From Paraburkholderia heleia NBRC 101817 (GTDB lineage: Bacteria; Pseudomonadota; Gammaproteobacteria; Burkholderiales; Burkholderiaceae), in NCBI RefSeq assembly GCF_000739775.1, contig NZ_BBJH01000058.1:1-53594 (forward strand): 53,594 nt of DNA, given 5' to 3'. Positions within the stretch are counted from its first letter, which is position 1; every line of letters begins with the position of its first letter. The translations under genes were made by a program, and so were the position numbers. Under the pieces are notes generated by a model, which searched no databases, had not been told where the DNA came from, and saw nothing but the letters and a program-made list of their open reading frames with translations. Positions 1-8,456 of this stretch are shown here, piece by piece.

Positions 1-1
1 C

Positions 2-73
2 CCGCCGCCAGCGGCTTCCGCACCGGCGGCGGATGTGAAGGCAGAGCCTGCGAAGCCGGCATCGGCGCCCTGA
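2..73 (+). CDS. C-terminus of an unknown Ala/Pro-rich protein (partial)
   Basis: The frame that is open from base 2 encodes 23 residues rich in Ala, Pro and Lys and ends at TGA 71-73. The composition resembles the low-complexity tail of many Burkholderia proteins (for example polyester-granule or histone-like proteins), but nothing identifies the family. A strong hairpin terminator about 50 bp downstream supports the idea that a real rightward gene ends here. The body of the gene lies outside the window. Confidence 0.55.
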   Translation, partial: PPPAASAPAADVKAEPAKPASAP

Positions 74-121
74 ACGCGATATCGCGGCCGCCCGTCTGCG
101 GGCGAGCCGCGCATCAACGCG

Positions 122-163
122 AAAAAACCCGGCAACCTTTCATTCAGGTTGCCGGGTTTTTTT
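122..163. terminator. Bidirectional rho-independent terminator
   Basis: An A6 run, a perfect 11-bp stem (CCCGGCAACCT pairing with AGGTTGCCGGG), a 7-nt loop and a T7 run are symmetric, so the element can stop transcription from both sides. It separates the rightward gene ending at 73 from the leftward thioesterase gene ending at 183. Confidence 0.95.
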
Positions 164-182
164 GTCCTTCCATACGCGCCGC

Positions 183-668
183 TCAATGCACCGAAGCGTC
201 CTCGCTCTCGGCCTGGCGGCGGGCCTCGTTCGCCGCCGCCAGCGCCGTGGCGTCCGCCGTCGTCTGCACGGTCTGGCGATAGCGCTCGTAGGCTTCGTCG
301 GCGTAGCGGATGCGTTCGCGGCCGTGCGGGACGGGCACGCCGTCGGCGTCCAGGTTCACGAACACCATCTTTTCGATCGTCAGGATGCTCTTGCGCGTGA
401 TCTTGTTGCGCACTTCGGCGCGCAGCGTGACCGACGTCCGGCCGAAGTCCGTGGCCGTTATGCCGAGCTCGATGATGTCGCCCTGACGCGCCGAACTCAC
501 GAAGTTGATCTCCGAGATGAACTTGGTCACCACACGCTGGTTGTCGAGCTGGCAGATCGCGTAGATCGCCGCTTCTTCGTCGATCCAGCGCAGCAGGCTG
601 CCGCCGAACAGCGTGCCGTTCGGATTCAGGTCTTCAGGCTTGACCCACTTGCGAGTATGAAAATTCAC
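183..668 (-). CDS. Acyl-CoA thioesterase (hotdog fold, YciA-like)
   Basis: The product hydrolyses acyl-CoA thioesters. It has the hotdog signature, with NPNGTLFGGSLLRWIDEEAA near the N-terminus (the family's N-x-x-G-x-x-x-GG-x-L-x-x-x-D/E pattern), followed by FVSSARQGDIIELG. The C-terminal 40 residues are charged and Ala-rich, as in Burkholderia homologues. The reading frame stays open up to 731, but I choose the GTG at 668 because GGGGAG lies 9 nt upstream and 161 residues fits the family; the upstream ATG would add 21 unconserved-looking residues. It lies downstream of the hopanoid operon on the same strand with a gap of about 120 bp, so it may have its own promoter. The substrate cannot be inferred. 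Confidence 0.88.
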   Translation of the reverse strand: MNFHTRKWVKPEDLNPNGTLFGGSLLRWIDEEAAIYAICQLDNQRVVTKFISEINFVSSARQGDIIELGITATDFGRTSVTLRAEVRNKITRKSILTIEKMVFVNLDADGVPVPHGRERIRYADEAYERYRQTVQTTADATALAAANEARRQAESEDASVH

Positions 669-786
669 GGCTGATAGCTCCCCGAAATGTGATTTGCCCC
701 CAGTTTGCGAGAACGAGCCTGGGGTTAACACCGAGATGCTATCAGAGATAGGGGTTTACCCTGAATATTTCAATAATCCGCCAGGG

Positions 787-1509
787 TCATGTGGGGAAAA
801 AGGCGCCGGTGGCCGTCAGCACCTGCCGCGCGGCGCGCAGCGACTGGCGTGCCGCTTTCGCGTCCGCCGCCACGCGCAGCAGGCCGCCCAGTTGCGCCGG
901 GTCGCGCGCCAGCTCGCGCAGGACCGGGAGCACTGCCGTCGTGCCGTCGTCGCGCAAGCCGGCCATGGCTGCTTTCGGCAAGCTGCGCCACGCCGGGTCG
1001 ACGATCGCGCGGCACACGGCGAACGGCACACCATGCGCGGCCGCCGCAGCCGCAGCCAGATGCGATTCCATGTCGACGGCGAGCGCTCCGCACGCGCCGA
1101 ACAACGCTGCCTTGTCCGCCGCGCCGGTGAGCGGCGCGGCAACGGCTGCCTCCACGCCGCGCCGCGTCTTCGCGGCGAGCGGCGAGGCCATCAGCGCGTC
1201 GGCCATGCGCGCGCTCCAGTCGGCATCGGCCTCGACGCGCCCGAACGGCCCTTCGATCGCTCGTGCGATCACCAGGGTGCCCGGCTCGAGATCGGGCGCA
1301 AGGCCGCCCGCCGTGCCGAAGCTCACGATGCCCGCCGCGCCGTCCTCGAGCGCCGCCGCGAGCGCGCTCTGCAGCAGATCGGCGCGCGCGGCGTAGACGG
1401 CGCGCACGCCGTCCCGGCCCTTGCCCGCGGCAATGCCCGCCTCGAAGGCCATGCCCGTCACGGCGATCACGGGCAGGGCGCGCGCCTTGACGCTGGCCGC
1501 CACGCTCAC
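787..1509 (-). CDS. hpnG: Hopanoid-associated phosphorylase HpnG
   Basis: A nucleoside-phosphorylase-fold protein of 240 residues. In the hopanoid pathway HpnG removes adenine from adenosylhopane to give phosphoribohopane, the precursor of bacteriohopanetetrol. Visible motifs are the N-terminal VIAVTGMAFEAGIA strand, the SFGTAGGLAPDLEPGTLVIA segment and AVDMESHLAAA, which matches the substrate-binding VDMES of MTA/SAH nucleosidase-like enzymes. The GTG start at 1509 overlaps the stop of shc (GTGA), so translation is coupled. Gene order immediately after shc is typical of hopanoid operons and rules out a housekeeping MTA/SAH nucleosidase. Confidence 0.9.
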   Translation of the reverse strand: MSVAASVKARALPVIAVTGMAFEAGIAAGKGRDGVRAVYAARADLLQSALAAALEDGAAGIVSFGTAGGLAPDLEPGTLVIARAIEGPFGRVEADADWSARMADALMASPLAAKTRRGVEAAVAAPLTGAADKAALFGACGALAVDMESHLAAAAAAAHGVPFAVCRAIVDPAWRSLPKAAMAGLRDDGTTAVLPVLRELARDPAQLGGLLRVAADAKAARQSLRAARQVLTATGAFFPT

Positions 1510-3524
1510 AGACCGACCGTGACGCGCGTCACGCCCGCGCGCTTGAGGTTGCGGTAGCGCGCAAGCGCCCACAGCGGGAAAAACTTGCGATAACCGTGGT
1601 AGCGCAGATAGAACACGCGCGGAAAACCCGTGGCCGTGAAGCGCGTTTCGTCCCAGAGACCGTGTTCCTGCTGCGTCTTCTGGAGATACGCGATGCCGCG
1701 TGCAACCGCCGGATGATCGACCGCGCCCGCGGCCATCAGGCCGAGCAGCGCCCAGGCCGTTTGCGATGCGGTGCTGGTGGCGCGCTCGTAGCCGCGGTAT
1801 TCGAGCTTGTAGCTCGTGCCGTCCTCGCCCCAGCCGCCGTCGTCGTTCTGGATCTGCTCGAGCCATTGCACCGCGCGCTTCATGCGCGGGTCGTCGTGAT
1901 CGAGACCGGCCGCATTGAGCGCGCACAGCGCCGTCCACGTGCCGTAGATGTAGTTCATGCCCCAGCGGCCGTACCAGCTGCCATCGGCTTCCTGCTCCTC
2001 GAGCAGGTAGTGGTATGCGCGGCGCGCGTGCTCGTTTGCGGCCGGCAGTTCGCCGAGCTGCGCGAGCATCGACAGGCAGCGGCCCGAGACGTCCGCGGTC
2101 GGCGGATCGAGCAGTGCGCCGTGGTCCGAGAACGGGATGTTGTTCAGGTAGTACTGCGTGTTCTCCGGCTCGAACGCGCCCCAGCCGCCGTTGCTGCTTT
2201 GCATGCCGACCACCCATTCGCGCGCGCGCTCGATCGCGGCGTCGTAGGCCTTCGTGTTGTCGAGCTTGTCCACGCGGTCCATCGCGGCCACGACCACAGC
2301 CGTGTCGTCGACATCGGGGTAGTGCGGGTTCGCGTACTGGAACGCCCAGCCGCCCGGGCGAACCGCCTCGCGGCGCGAGATCCAGTCGCCGCGCACGTCG
2401 AGAATCTGCAGCGGGCGCAGCCATTCGAGGCCGCGGCGCGCGGCCTCCCTGGCGCGGGCGTCACCGGTCTCCAGCAGGGCGTGTGCCGCCAGCGACGTGT
2501 CCCACACGGGCGACAGGCAGGGCTGGACGTACGCTTCCTCCGTGCGAACCGTCACCAGCTTTTCGAGCGACTGCCGCGCGATCGCGCGATGCGGATGATC
2601 GGCAGGATAGCCAAGCACGTCGTACATCATCACGGCGTTGGCCATGGCCGGGAAGATCGCGCCCAAGCCGTCCTCGCCGTTCAGGCGCTCGTCGACGAAC
2701 GCCACCGCGGCGTCGATCGCGCGCTGGCGCAGGTAGGCCGGAAAGAGCGGATCGGTCACGCGCAGCACGCCGTCCACGGCGCGGAAGAAGCCGAACCAGC
2801 CCTTGCTCTGATGCGGGGAGCGGGCGTTCAGGCCCACGCTCACGGGCGCGCCGCGGAACAGCTCGTCGATGCGCACGCCACGCGGGTTGCGCGCCACCGG
2901 GCGCTTCGCGCCCAGCACGAGCAGCGGCACGATCACCGTGCGCGCCCAGTACGACACCTTCGAAAGATGGAACGGGAACCACTTCGGCAGCAACGTGATC
3001 TCGACGGGCATCATCGGGACTGCGTACCACGTCACCACGCCAAAGAGCGCGAGCAGGATGCGCGTGAACACGTTGACCTGCTCCGCGCCGCCCGCCGCGA
3101 GAATCGCCTCGCGCGCACGCACCATGTGCGCGGCGTCTTCGGCGTCGCCGATCATCTTGAGCGCGAAGTAAGCCTTCACGCTGGCGCTCACGTCCATCGC
3201 GCCGTCGGTGAAGAGCGGCCAGCCGCCGTCCGGCAGCTGGATGCGGCGCAGGTAGCGCGCGATCTTCTGCTCGAGCTCGAGGTTCGCGGTTTCGCCCAGG
3301 TAATGCACGAGCAGCACGTATTCGGCGGGGATCGTGGCGTCCGCTTCGAGTTCGTAGACCCAATGGCCGTCGGCGCGCTGGTCGGCGAGGATCGCGTCGG
3401 TCGCGCGCGCGACGGCGGCGTCGAGCGTTGCGAGCGGTACGGCCGTCTCATCGGCAAACGCGGGAGCGGGCATCGCCACGGCCGGCGTAGCAACGCCGGG
3501 CGTGTCCAGGGATAAATCGTTCAT
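1506..3524 (-). CDS. shc: Squalene-hopene cyclase
   Basis: The enzyme cyclises squalene to hopene/hopanol, a one-step pentacyclisation at the cytoplasmic membrane. The 672-residue length is normal. The catalytic DXDD motif is present as DVDDTAVV near residue 402, and repeated QW motifs are visible, including PGGWAFQYANPHYPDVDD, SNGGWGAFEPENTQYY, ADGSWYGRWGMNYIYGTW and NDDGGWGEDGTSY. The ATG overlaps the hpnE stop by 4 nt (ATGA), indicating an operon with translational coupling. It corresponds to HpnF in the hpn nomenclature. No damage is seen. Confidence 0.97.
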   Translation of the reverse strand: MNDLSLDTPGVATPAVAMPAPAFADETAVPLATLDAAVARATDAILADQRADGHWVYELEADATIPAEYVLLVHYLGETANLELEQKIARYLRRIQLPDGGWPLFTDGAMDVSASVKAYFALKMIGDAEDAAHMVRAREAILAAGGAEQVNVFTRILLALFGVVTWYAVPMMPVEITLLPKWFPFHLSKVSYWARTVIVPLLVLGAKRPVARNPRGVRIDELFRGAPVSVGLNARSPHQSKGWFGFFRAVDGVLRVTDPLFPAYLRQRAIDAAVAFVDERLNGEDGLGAIFPAMANAVMMYDVLGYPADHPHRAIARQSLEKLVTVRTEEAYVQPCLSPVWDTSLAAHALLETGDARAREAARRGLEWLRPLQILDVRGDWISRREAVRPGGWAFQYANPHYPDVDDTAVVVAAMDRVDKLDNTKAYDAAIERAREWVVGMQSSNGGWGAFEPENTQYYLNNIPFSDHGALLDPPTADVSGRCLSMLAQLGELPAANEHARRAYHYLLEEQEADGSWYGRWGMNYIYGTWTALCALNAAGLDHDDPRMKRAVQWLEQIQNDDGGWGEDGTSYKLEYRGYERATSTASQTAWALLGLMAAGAVDHPAVARGIAYLQKTQQEHGLWDETRFTATGFPRVFYLRYHGYRKFFPLWALARYRNLKRAGVTRVTVGL

Positions 3525-4789
3525 CTACGTTCCAAATTTTCGGTCAGGAGCAGTTCGGCGGCCTTGCGGCCCGAGCGGATCGCTCCTTCGATCGTCGCGG
3601 GCAGACCGGTAGCCGTCCAGTCGCCAGCAAGCATCAGATTGTTCCAGCGCGTGCGCGTCGCGGGGCGGCGCCACTCCTCGTCGGGCACCGCGGCGAAGGT
3701 CGCGCGCGCATCGGCGTACACGCGCCAGGCGGGCAGCGGCTCGAGCGGCAGCGAGGCCGCCTCGGCTACGTCGGCCCATACGCGGCGCGCGATCTCCTCG
3801 GGATCGAGGTCGAGCACGCCGTGCGCGTCGTGAATCGTCGCCGAGAGCCGCCCTTCGGCCGTGCACAGCCAGTGGGCCGTGCCGTTGACGAGCGCCATCG
3901 GCGTCACGAGGCCTGACGGTGGCGGCACCACATAGTGCACCGTGACGATCGCAGTATGGCGCTGCGGCGCCTGCAGCGCCGGCACGAGCACCGCGGCGGC
4001 CGAGCCGGGCACGGCCAGCACCACGGCCTCGCCGGGAGCGAGCGTGATGCGCCCGTCCGGAAAATCGAGTGCGGCGACGCGGCCCGCCGCGTCGTCGTAC
4101 ACGATCTCCCTGAGCGGCGAGTCGAGGCGAATCGCCGCGCCGCCGTGCTGAAGCATGCGCAAGGCCGGATCGACGAACGCGCTGGAAAGGCCCGCGCGCG
4201 CCGCCAGCGGCCGGAACGAGTCGCCGCCCGCCGCGAGCGACTCGCGCAGCATCGCGCCCGCCAGCTCCGCGCTGCCCACGCGCGGCTCGACATTGAGCGC
4301 CGTGAGAAAGAACGGGTACAGCAGCCGGTCCCACAGCACGCCTTCGCAGCGCATGGTCTGCGCCATCGTGCGGCCCGGCTTGGCGAACAGGAGCGGCAGC
4401 AGCCCCAGATAGTCGGCGGCGCGCGTACCCGGCACGCGCGAGCGCGGGTCGCCGATCCAGAACGGCATGCGCGAACGCGAGAAGCGCACCGTCCAGCGCG
4501 AGCGCGCGGCGAGATCCATGAACGCAAAGCCCGGCTCGGCGGGGCCGCAGAGCGCGTCGCCGGCGCCGATCGTGCGCACGTATTCGAGCGTGCGCGCATG
4601 TCCCGCCAGCACCAGATGATTGCCCGTATCGAGCGTCGCCGAGAGCGTGCGGTCGTAGTACGAGCGGCAGCGTCCCCCTGCCTGGCCGGCGGCCTCGTAG
4701 AGCGCCACCTGCACGCCGCGCCTCTGAAGCCGCACGGCCGTCGCGAGGCCCGCAAGCCCAGCGCCGATGACGTGGACTAGCCGAGGCAT
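3521..4789 (-). CDS. hpnE: Hydroxysqualene dehydroxylase HpnE
   Basis: A flavin amine-oxidase-type protein of 422 residues. HpnE reduces hydroxysqualene to squalene, the last step of the HpnCDE route. The N-terminus carries the FAD-binding Rossmann motif VIGAGLAGLATAVRLQRRG followed by the acidic residue of the second strand and GGRCRSYYD. The C-terminus carries the flavin-site block MLAGDWTATGLPATIEGAIR. The ATG at 4789 shares one base with the stop of hpnD, and the stop overlaps shc by 4 nt. Ordering and coupling support its role in squalene supply for the cyclase. Confidence 0.94.
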   Translation of the reverse strand: MPRLVHVIGAGLAGLATAVRLQRRGVQVALYEAAGQAGGRCRSYYDRTLSATLDTGNHLVLAGHARTLEYVRTIGAGDALCGPAEPGFAFMDLAARSRWTVRFSRSRMPFWIGDPRSRVPGTRAADYLGLLPLLFAKPGRTMAQTMRCEGVLWDRLLYPFFLTALNVEPRVGSAELAGAMLRESLAAGGDSFRPLAARAGLSSAFVDPALRMLQHGGAAIRLDSPLREIVYDDAAGRVAALDFPDGRITLAPGEAVVLAVPGSAAAVLVPALQAPQRHTAIVTVHYVVPPPSGLVTPMALVNGTAHWLCTAEGRLSATIHDAHGVLDLDPEEIARRVWADVAEAASLPLEPLPAWRVYADARATFAAVPDEEWRRPATRTRWNNLMLAGDWTATGLPATIEGAIRSGRKAAELLLTENLERR

Positions 4790-5640
4790 CAGAACAGCGC
4801 GTAACGCGCGACGATCCACATGAGGCGTGCGCGCGGCTTGCTGACTTTCGTGCGCGGCAGGTCGAAGCCGCGATCCACGGTGCGCTCGAGCAGCACGCGA
4901 TAAACGCCCGACATGATGCGCGGCGCTTTCACCTGCGCGCGCGGCGCCGCGTTCATGATCGCGTCGGCCTGCGCGAAGTGTGCGCGTGCGCGCTGCACGA
5001 GCGTCTCGCACACACGCGGAAGCGACGGATCGGCGGCGATCGTGTGCGGATTGCCGGCCGCGATCCCTTCGCGTGCCAGCAGTTCGCGCGGCAGATAGCA
5101 GCGGTTGATGTCCGCGTCTTCGTCGATGTCGCGCAGGATGTTGGTGAGCTGCAGCGCGCGCCCCAGGTGGTGCGACAGCAAGCGGCCCGGCTCCTCCTGC
5201 ATCCCGAAAATCCTCACCGACAGCCGGCCTGCGGCACTCGCCACGCGGTCGCAGTACAGGTCGAGCGTGTCCTCGTTGGGGGCGCAGATGTCCTCGGCGG
5301 CGTCCATGGCCATGCCGTCGATCATCGCGTGAAAATCTTCGCGCTGGAGCCCGAACGTATGGATGTGGCGCGTGAGCGCCGCGAGCGAGGCGCGCGGCGT
5401 GCCGGCATAACACGCGTCGATGTCGGCGCGCCATTGGTCGAGCCCTGCCGCGCGCTCGGCACGCGGCAGGTCGCTGTCCGCGATGTCGTCGACAGCGCGG
5501 CAGAAGGCGTAGACCTGATACATGGCGTCGCGCTGCGCAGGAGGCAGGATCCGCATCGCCAGATAAAACGAACTGCCCGACGAAGCGGCGGCAGCGTCGG
5601 TTTGTTTTGTATCGTCCACGACGAGATTGGAAACAGCCAA
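4789..5640 (-). CDS. hpnD: Presqualene diphosphate synthase HpnD
   Basis: The enzyme condenses two farnesyl diphosphates to presqualene diphosphate. Both aspartate-rich motifs of the squalene/phytoene synthase family are present: YAFCRAVDDIADS near residue 50 and LTNILRDIDEDADINRCYLP near residue 175. I choose the TTG at 5640, giving 283 residues, because GCGGAG lies 6 nt upstream and the start LAVSNLVVDD matches the usual N-terminus. The frame is open further upstream, but that part is low-complexity. Upstream bases 5641-5912 hold no gene. The partner HpnC, which makes hydroxysqualene, is not in this window, so it must be encoded elsewhere if the pathway is complete. Confidence 0.94.
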   Translation of the reverse strand: MAVSNLVVDDTKQTDAAAASSGSSFYLAMRILPPAQRDAMYQVYAFCRAVDDIADSDLPRAERAAGLDQWRADIDACYAGTPRASLAALTRHIHTFGLQREDFHAMIDGMAMDAAEDICAPNEDTLDLYCDRVASAAGRLSVRIFGMQEEPGRLLSHHLGRALQLTNILRDIDEDADINRCYLPRELLAREGIAAGNPHTIAADPSLPRVCETLVQRARAHFAQADAIMNAAPRAQVKAPRIMSGVYRVLLERTVDRGFDLPRTKVSKPRARLMWIVARYALF

Positions 5641-5912
5641 GACGATCTCCGCTGGGGGCGCCCTCAACGGGCGTTCGACTCTATTCGGGCCCGCATTGCC
5701 GCGGGTCGCCCGCGCGCGCGGACACGCGCGAGGCACCCGACCCTGAAATTGCTCGCCAGGAGGCGTGCGAGGCCGGAAACGGCCAAAAGTATAGCAACCT
5801 TTGGGGCGGCCCGCGCAGGGCGCCCGCAGCCGGAACCGGAGCGCGCAGCCCCTGGGCACGCGGACGATGAGGCAGATTGAAGAGGCGGGGGCCAGCTGCG
5901 CCCCGGCAGGTA

Positions 5913-6857
5913 TCAGGCGAGCGCGACCGAGCGGTTGCGCCCCTGGCGCTTCGCTGTGTACAGGGCGGCGTCCGCCTCGTTGATCATGCCTTCGTAGTCG
6001 GGCGCACCCGCGCGCGCGGTGGAAGCGCCAACGCTGGCGGTCACGGACACGATCACGCCCTGCACCTCGATCGGCTCGTCGCCGATCGTGCGGCGGATCT
6101 TCTCCGCGACGTAGAGCGCGTCGTCGAGCGGCGTGCACGGCAGGAGCAGCGCGAACTCCTCGCCGCCGAAGCGGCCGAACACATCCTGCTTACGCACCAC
6201 GCCCGACACGCGCTGTGCCATCGAGCGCAGCACAGTGTCGCCAGCCACGTGGCCAAATTCGTCGTTGATGCGCTTGAAGTGGTCGAGGTCGAACAGCAGC
6301 ATCGACAGCTCGCCGCCGTAGCGCTGCCAGCGCAGGAATTCGTCGGCGAGGCGCGTTTCGAAGAAGCGCCGGTTCGCGATGCCGGTGAGGCCGTCGCGGT
6401 CGGCGTATTCGCGCAGCCTGGCCACGGCGTCCTCGCGCTCGCGCTGCATGATGCTCACGTGCGTGACATCCGAGATGGTCACGCAGACGGCAATGACGTC
6501 GCGCCCGCGCATGAGCGGCATGAAGGTGCAGTCCTGCTGCATGTAGTCCACGCCGCCCGTGATCGGCCGGTCATGGTCGAACTGGAACAGATACGGGCGC
6601 TGCTCCCATGAGCTGAATGCGAAGCTGCCCAGCTGGAACACGCTTTCCACCTTGCGCGTGAGCCACGCGCGCGGCAGGTCGGGGAAGCGTTCGAAGAGGG
6701 AGCGGCCGATCACGTCCCCGGCGGTCACGCCGCTGTGATCCTGCATGAAGCGGTTCCAGCTCAGCACCTTCATGTCGCGATCGACCACGAATATGCCGAA
6801 ACCCACCCGTTCGACCACGAGGTCCGCTAGCGTTGGCAACCCGGCTGGCTCGTTCAT
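5913..6857 (-). CDS. PAS-GGDEF diguanylate cyclase
   Basis: Makes cyclic di-GMP from GTP. Residues 10-130 form a PAS-like sensor (VERVGFGIFVVDRDMKVLSW at the start), and residues 150-314 are a complete GGDEF domain with the active site GGEEF at 231-235. The inhibitory I-site RKQD lies exactly five residues before it (222-225), so the enzyme should be product-inhibited. There is no transmembrane segment, so it is cytosolic. The ATG overlaps the end of the CheC-like gene by 4 nt, and the three genes 5913-7838 form a tight operon. The order (response regulator, phosphatase, cyclase) suggests that phosphorylation controls c-di-GMP output. Confidence 0.93.
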   Translation of the reverse strand: MNEPAGLPTLADLVVERVGFGIFVVDRDMKVLSWNRFMQDHSGVTAGDVIGRSLFERFPDLPRAWLTRKVESVFQLGSFAFSSWEQRPYLFQFDHDRPITGGVDYMQQDCTFMPLMRGRDVIAVCVTISDVTHVSIMQREREDAVARLREYADRDGLTGIANRRFFETRLADEFLRWQRYGGELSMLLFDLDHFKRINDEFGHVAGDTVLRSMAQRVSGVVRKQDVFGRFGGEEFALLLPCTPLDDALYVAEKIRRTIGDEPIEVQGVIVSVTASVGASTARAGAPDYEGMINEADAALYTAKRQGRNRSVALA

Positions 6858-7477
6858 AGGCTATGTAGCAACGCGTCGATAGCCCGGCTCACGACGTGGA
6901 TCGACTCCTCGGCCATCAGCATGACGAGGTGGGCGCGAAAGCGCTGGTCTTCCAGCGCGAAATTCACTTCGACGAGCAGCGCGACGTCCCAGGCAAGCAA
7001 ACCCGGCTGGAACACCTCGTCGAGCATGATCGCCTCGCCGAGCAGGCCCGGCTGCGAAAACACGGGCATGCGCCCGAGCTGGTCGAGCATCGACGACACG
7101 CACGCGCCCGTGAGCGCGTTGGCGACGTCGAACATCAACTCTTCCTCGGTGAGGGCATCGTCGCCGATCGTCGCGTAAGGTCCGCCGACCAGGCCGCCAA
7201 GTTCGGCGATCTCGCCGCTGCGACAGATCACCAGCGCCTCGCCCTTGATCTCCGAGCGAAAGCCCTGGCGCACGGCCGCAACCGGGCCGTCGATACCGGT
7301 CATCTCGCGCAGCGCCTCCGCGGCCTCGGAGACGGCGACCACGCGCACGCGCGGCACCGACAGCTCGATGAAGGCGTTTAGCAGCCCCGACAGTCGCGTC
7401 GCGGCCTGCCCCATGCCGAGATTGGCGATCTCCTGCAGCGCGTCGCGCTGGAGTTCCGTGAACACTCGATCAGGCAT
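6854..7477 (-). CDS. CheC-like CheY phosphatase / inhibitor
   Basis: A 207-residue protein of the CheC/CheX/FliY type, which dephosphorylates CheY-P-like receivers. The first active-site helix is DALQEIANLGMGQAATRLSG, with the conserved Glu and Asn of the family. A second, less perfect copy is ELMFDVANALTGACVSSML near residue 115, where Asp takes the place of the usual Glu. The gene overlaps the preceding receiver gene by 8 nt and the following GGDEF gene by 4 nt, so the likely substrate is the single-domain receiver encoded just upstream. No other chemotaxis gene is nearby, which argues for a dedicated signalling module, not flagellar control. Confidence 0.87.
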   Translation of the reverse strand: MPDRVFTELQRDALQEIANLGMGQAATRLSGLLNAFIELSVPRVRVVAVSEAAEALREMTGIDGPVAAVRQGFRSEIKGEALVICRSGEIAELGGLVGGPYATIGDDALTEEELMFDVANALTGACVSSMLDQLGRMPVFSQPGLLGEAIMLDEVFQPGLLAWDVALLVEVNFALEDQRFRAHLVMLMAEESIHVVSRAIDALLHSL

Positions 7478-7838
7478 ACAACCCGTACTCCTTCAGGATG
7501 GGCAGCAGCGCCTCCTGGGTTACCGGCTTTGCGACGAACGCCGCCGCGCCCAGCGCGTGCACGCGCTCGCGGGCGCGAGGCTGGACGTCCGCAGAAACGA
7601 CGATCACGAACGTATTCAGGTCTTCGTGCTGCAATGCCTCGAGGACCTGGAAGCCTGTCATGTCGGGCATCGTGAGGTCGAGGAACATCACAGCCGCGCG
7701 GCCGGCGCGGTAATGGGCAAGCGCTTCGTGTCCGTTCGATGCGTACGAAATCGCCACGTCCCAGTCCTCGGGCAGCGCCTTCGTGAGCACCTTGCGGGCT
7801 AACAGCGAGTCATCGGCGATCACGATGGGCAAGGACAT
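7470..7838 (-). CDS. Single-domain response regulator (CheY-like)
   Basis: A 122-residue stand-alone receiver. The acidic pocket is ADDS (Asp9-Asp10), the phosphoacceptor is Asp54 in MFLDLTMPDMTG, the switch Ser is in VVSAD (residue 82), and the conserved Lys is Lys104 in FVAKPV. There is no output domain, so it must act through protein contacts. Its neighbours are a CheC-type phosphatase and a GGDEF enzyme, with overlapping reading frames. It is the first gene of the operon. The hybrid kinase on the opposite strand (8457-10736) is a possible phosphodonor, but that is only inferred from proximity. Confidence 0.94.
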   Translation of the reverse strand: MSLPIVIADDSLLARKVLTKALPEDWDVAISYASNGHEALAHYRAGRAAVMFLDLTMPDMTGFQVLEALQHEDLNTFVIVVSADVQPRARERVHALGAAAFVAKPVTQEALLPILKEYGLYA

Positions 7839-8456
7839 GGATATGCTGAATGAGTGTGCGTTGGACGGAGTGCGTTTCGACGGATTAACGGCGGCGCGGG
7901 CAATTACTTTAGGGAAACTTCAAAGAAAAATTGCGCGCCGGCCGAATCATTCGTAACGCATGAACGGACCCGCGCGCTGGCGCGCCGGCGCAAGGCGCAT
8001 GGCCGCGCCGTTGCCCGATGGCTGCCGGCAACCCATGCGCCGGCTGTGAAGGCCTCGTCTGCATGCCTGCAGCCACCCCGTAGCATGGCCATGCGCCGTG
8101 ACGGCAGACATGGCGTTCATGCGAATGCGTTATTTATCGTGTCCGCGATTCTCGAATCAAATTGAATCAAATGCAACTCGCCGTTAATCGATCAACGAAC
8201 AAAATCAACTCATTTTTAACAATTTATTGGAATGAATTAATCACCCCCTAAATAAAGAACGTCGATTATCCCTTTGTGGTACGTTTGCGCTTCGCCGATT
8301 TTCGCGCATTCGGCATTCAGCGAGAGGAAAACCCCTGGGCGGCCCTGCCTGCCGACGACGCCTGCGGCGCGCACGGTATGCGCTAGCCGGCGGGGCGTCA
8401 TCGCGGTCGTTTATCATGTCGGCTGCCATGCCGCCTTTTGCCTGCTTTTCCGTACG
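7839..8456. other. Intergenic region between divergent signalling genes, AT-rich core
   Basis: About 620 bp without a convincing gene. Bases 8130-8280 are strikingly AT-rich for this genome (runs such as AATCAAATTGAATCAAATGC and TTTTTAACAATTTATTGG) and probably contain the promoters of the CheY-CheC-GGDEF operon (leftward) and of the hybrid kinase (rightward). The open frame in front of the kinase start at 8457 looks non-coding. I could not pick a single convincing -35/-10 pair. Confidence 0.5.

Noticed and set aside
5739..5755. CCCTGAAATTGCTCGCC before hpnD, loosely like an iteron
   Set aside because: Two fixed positions differ (first T and the A of CACC).
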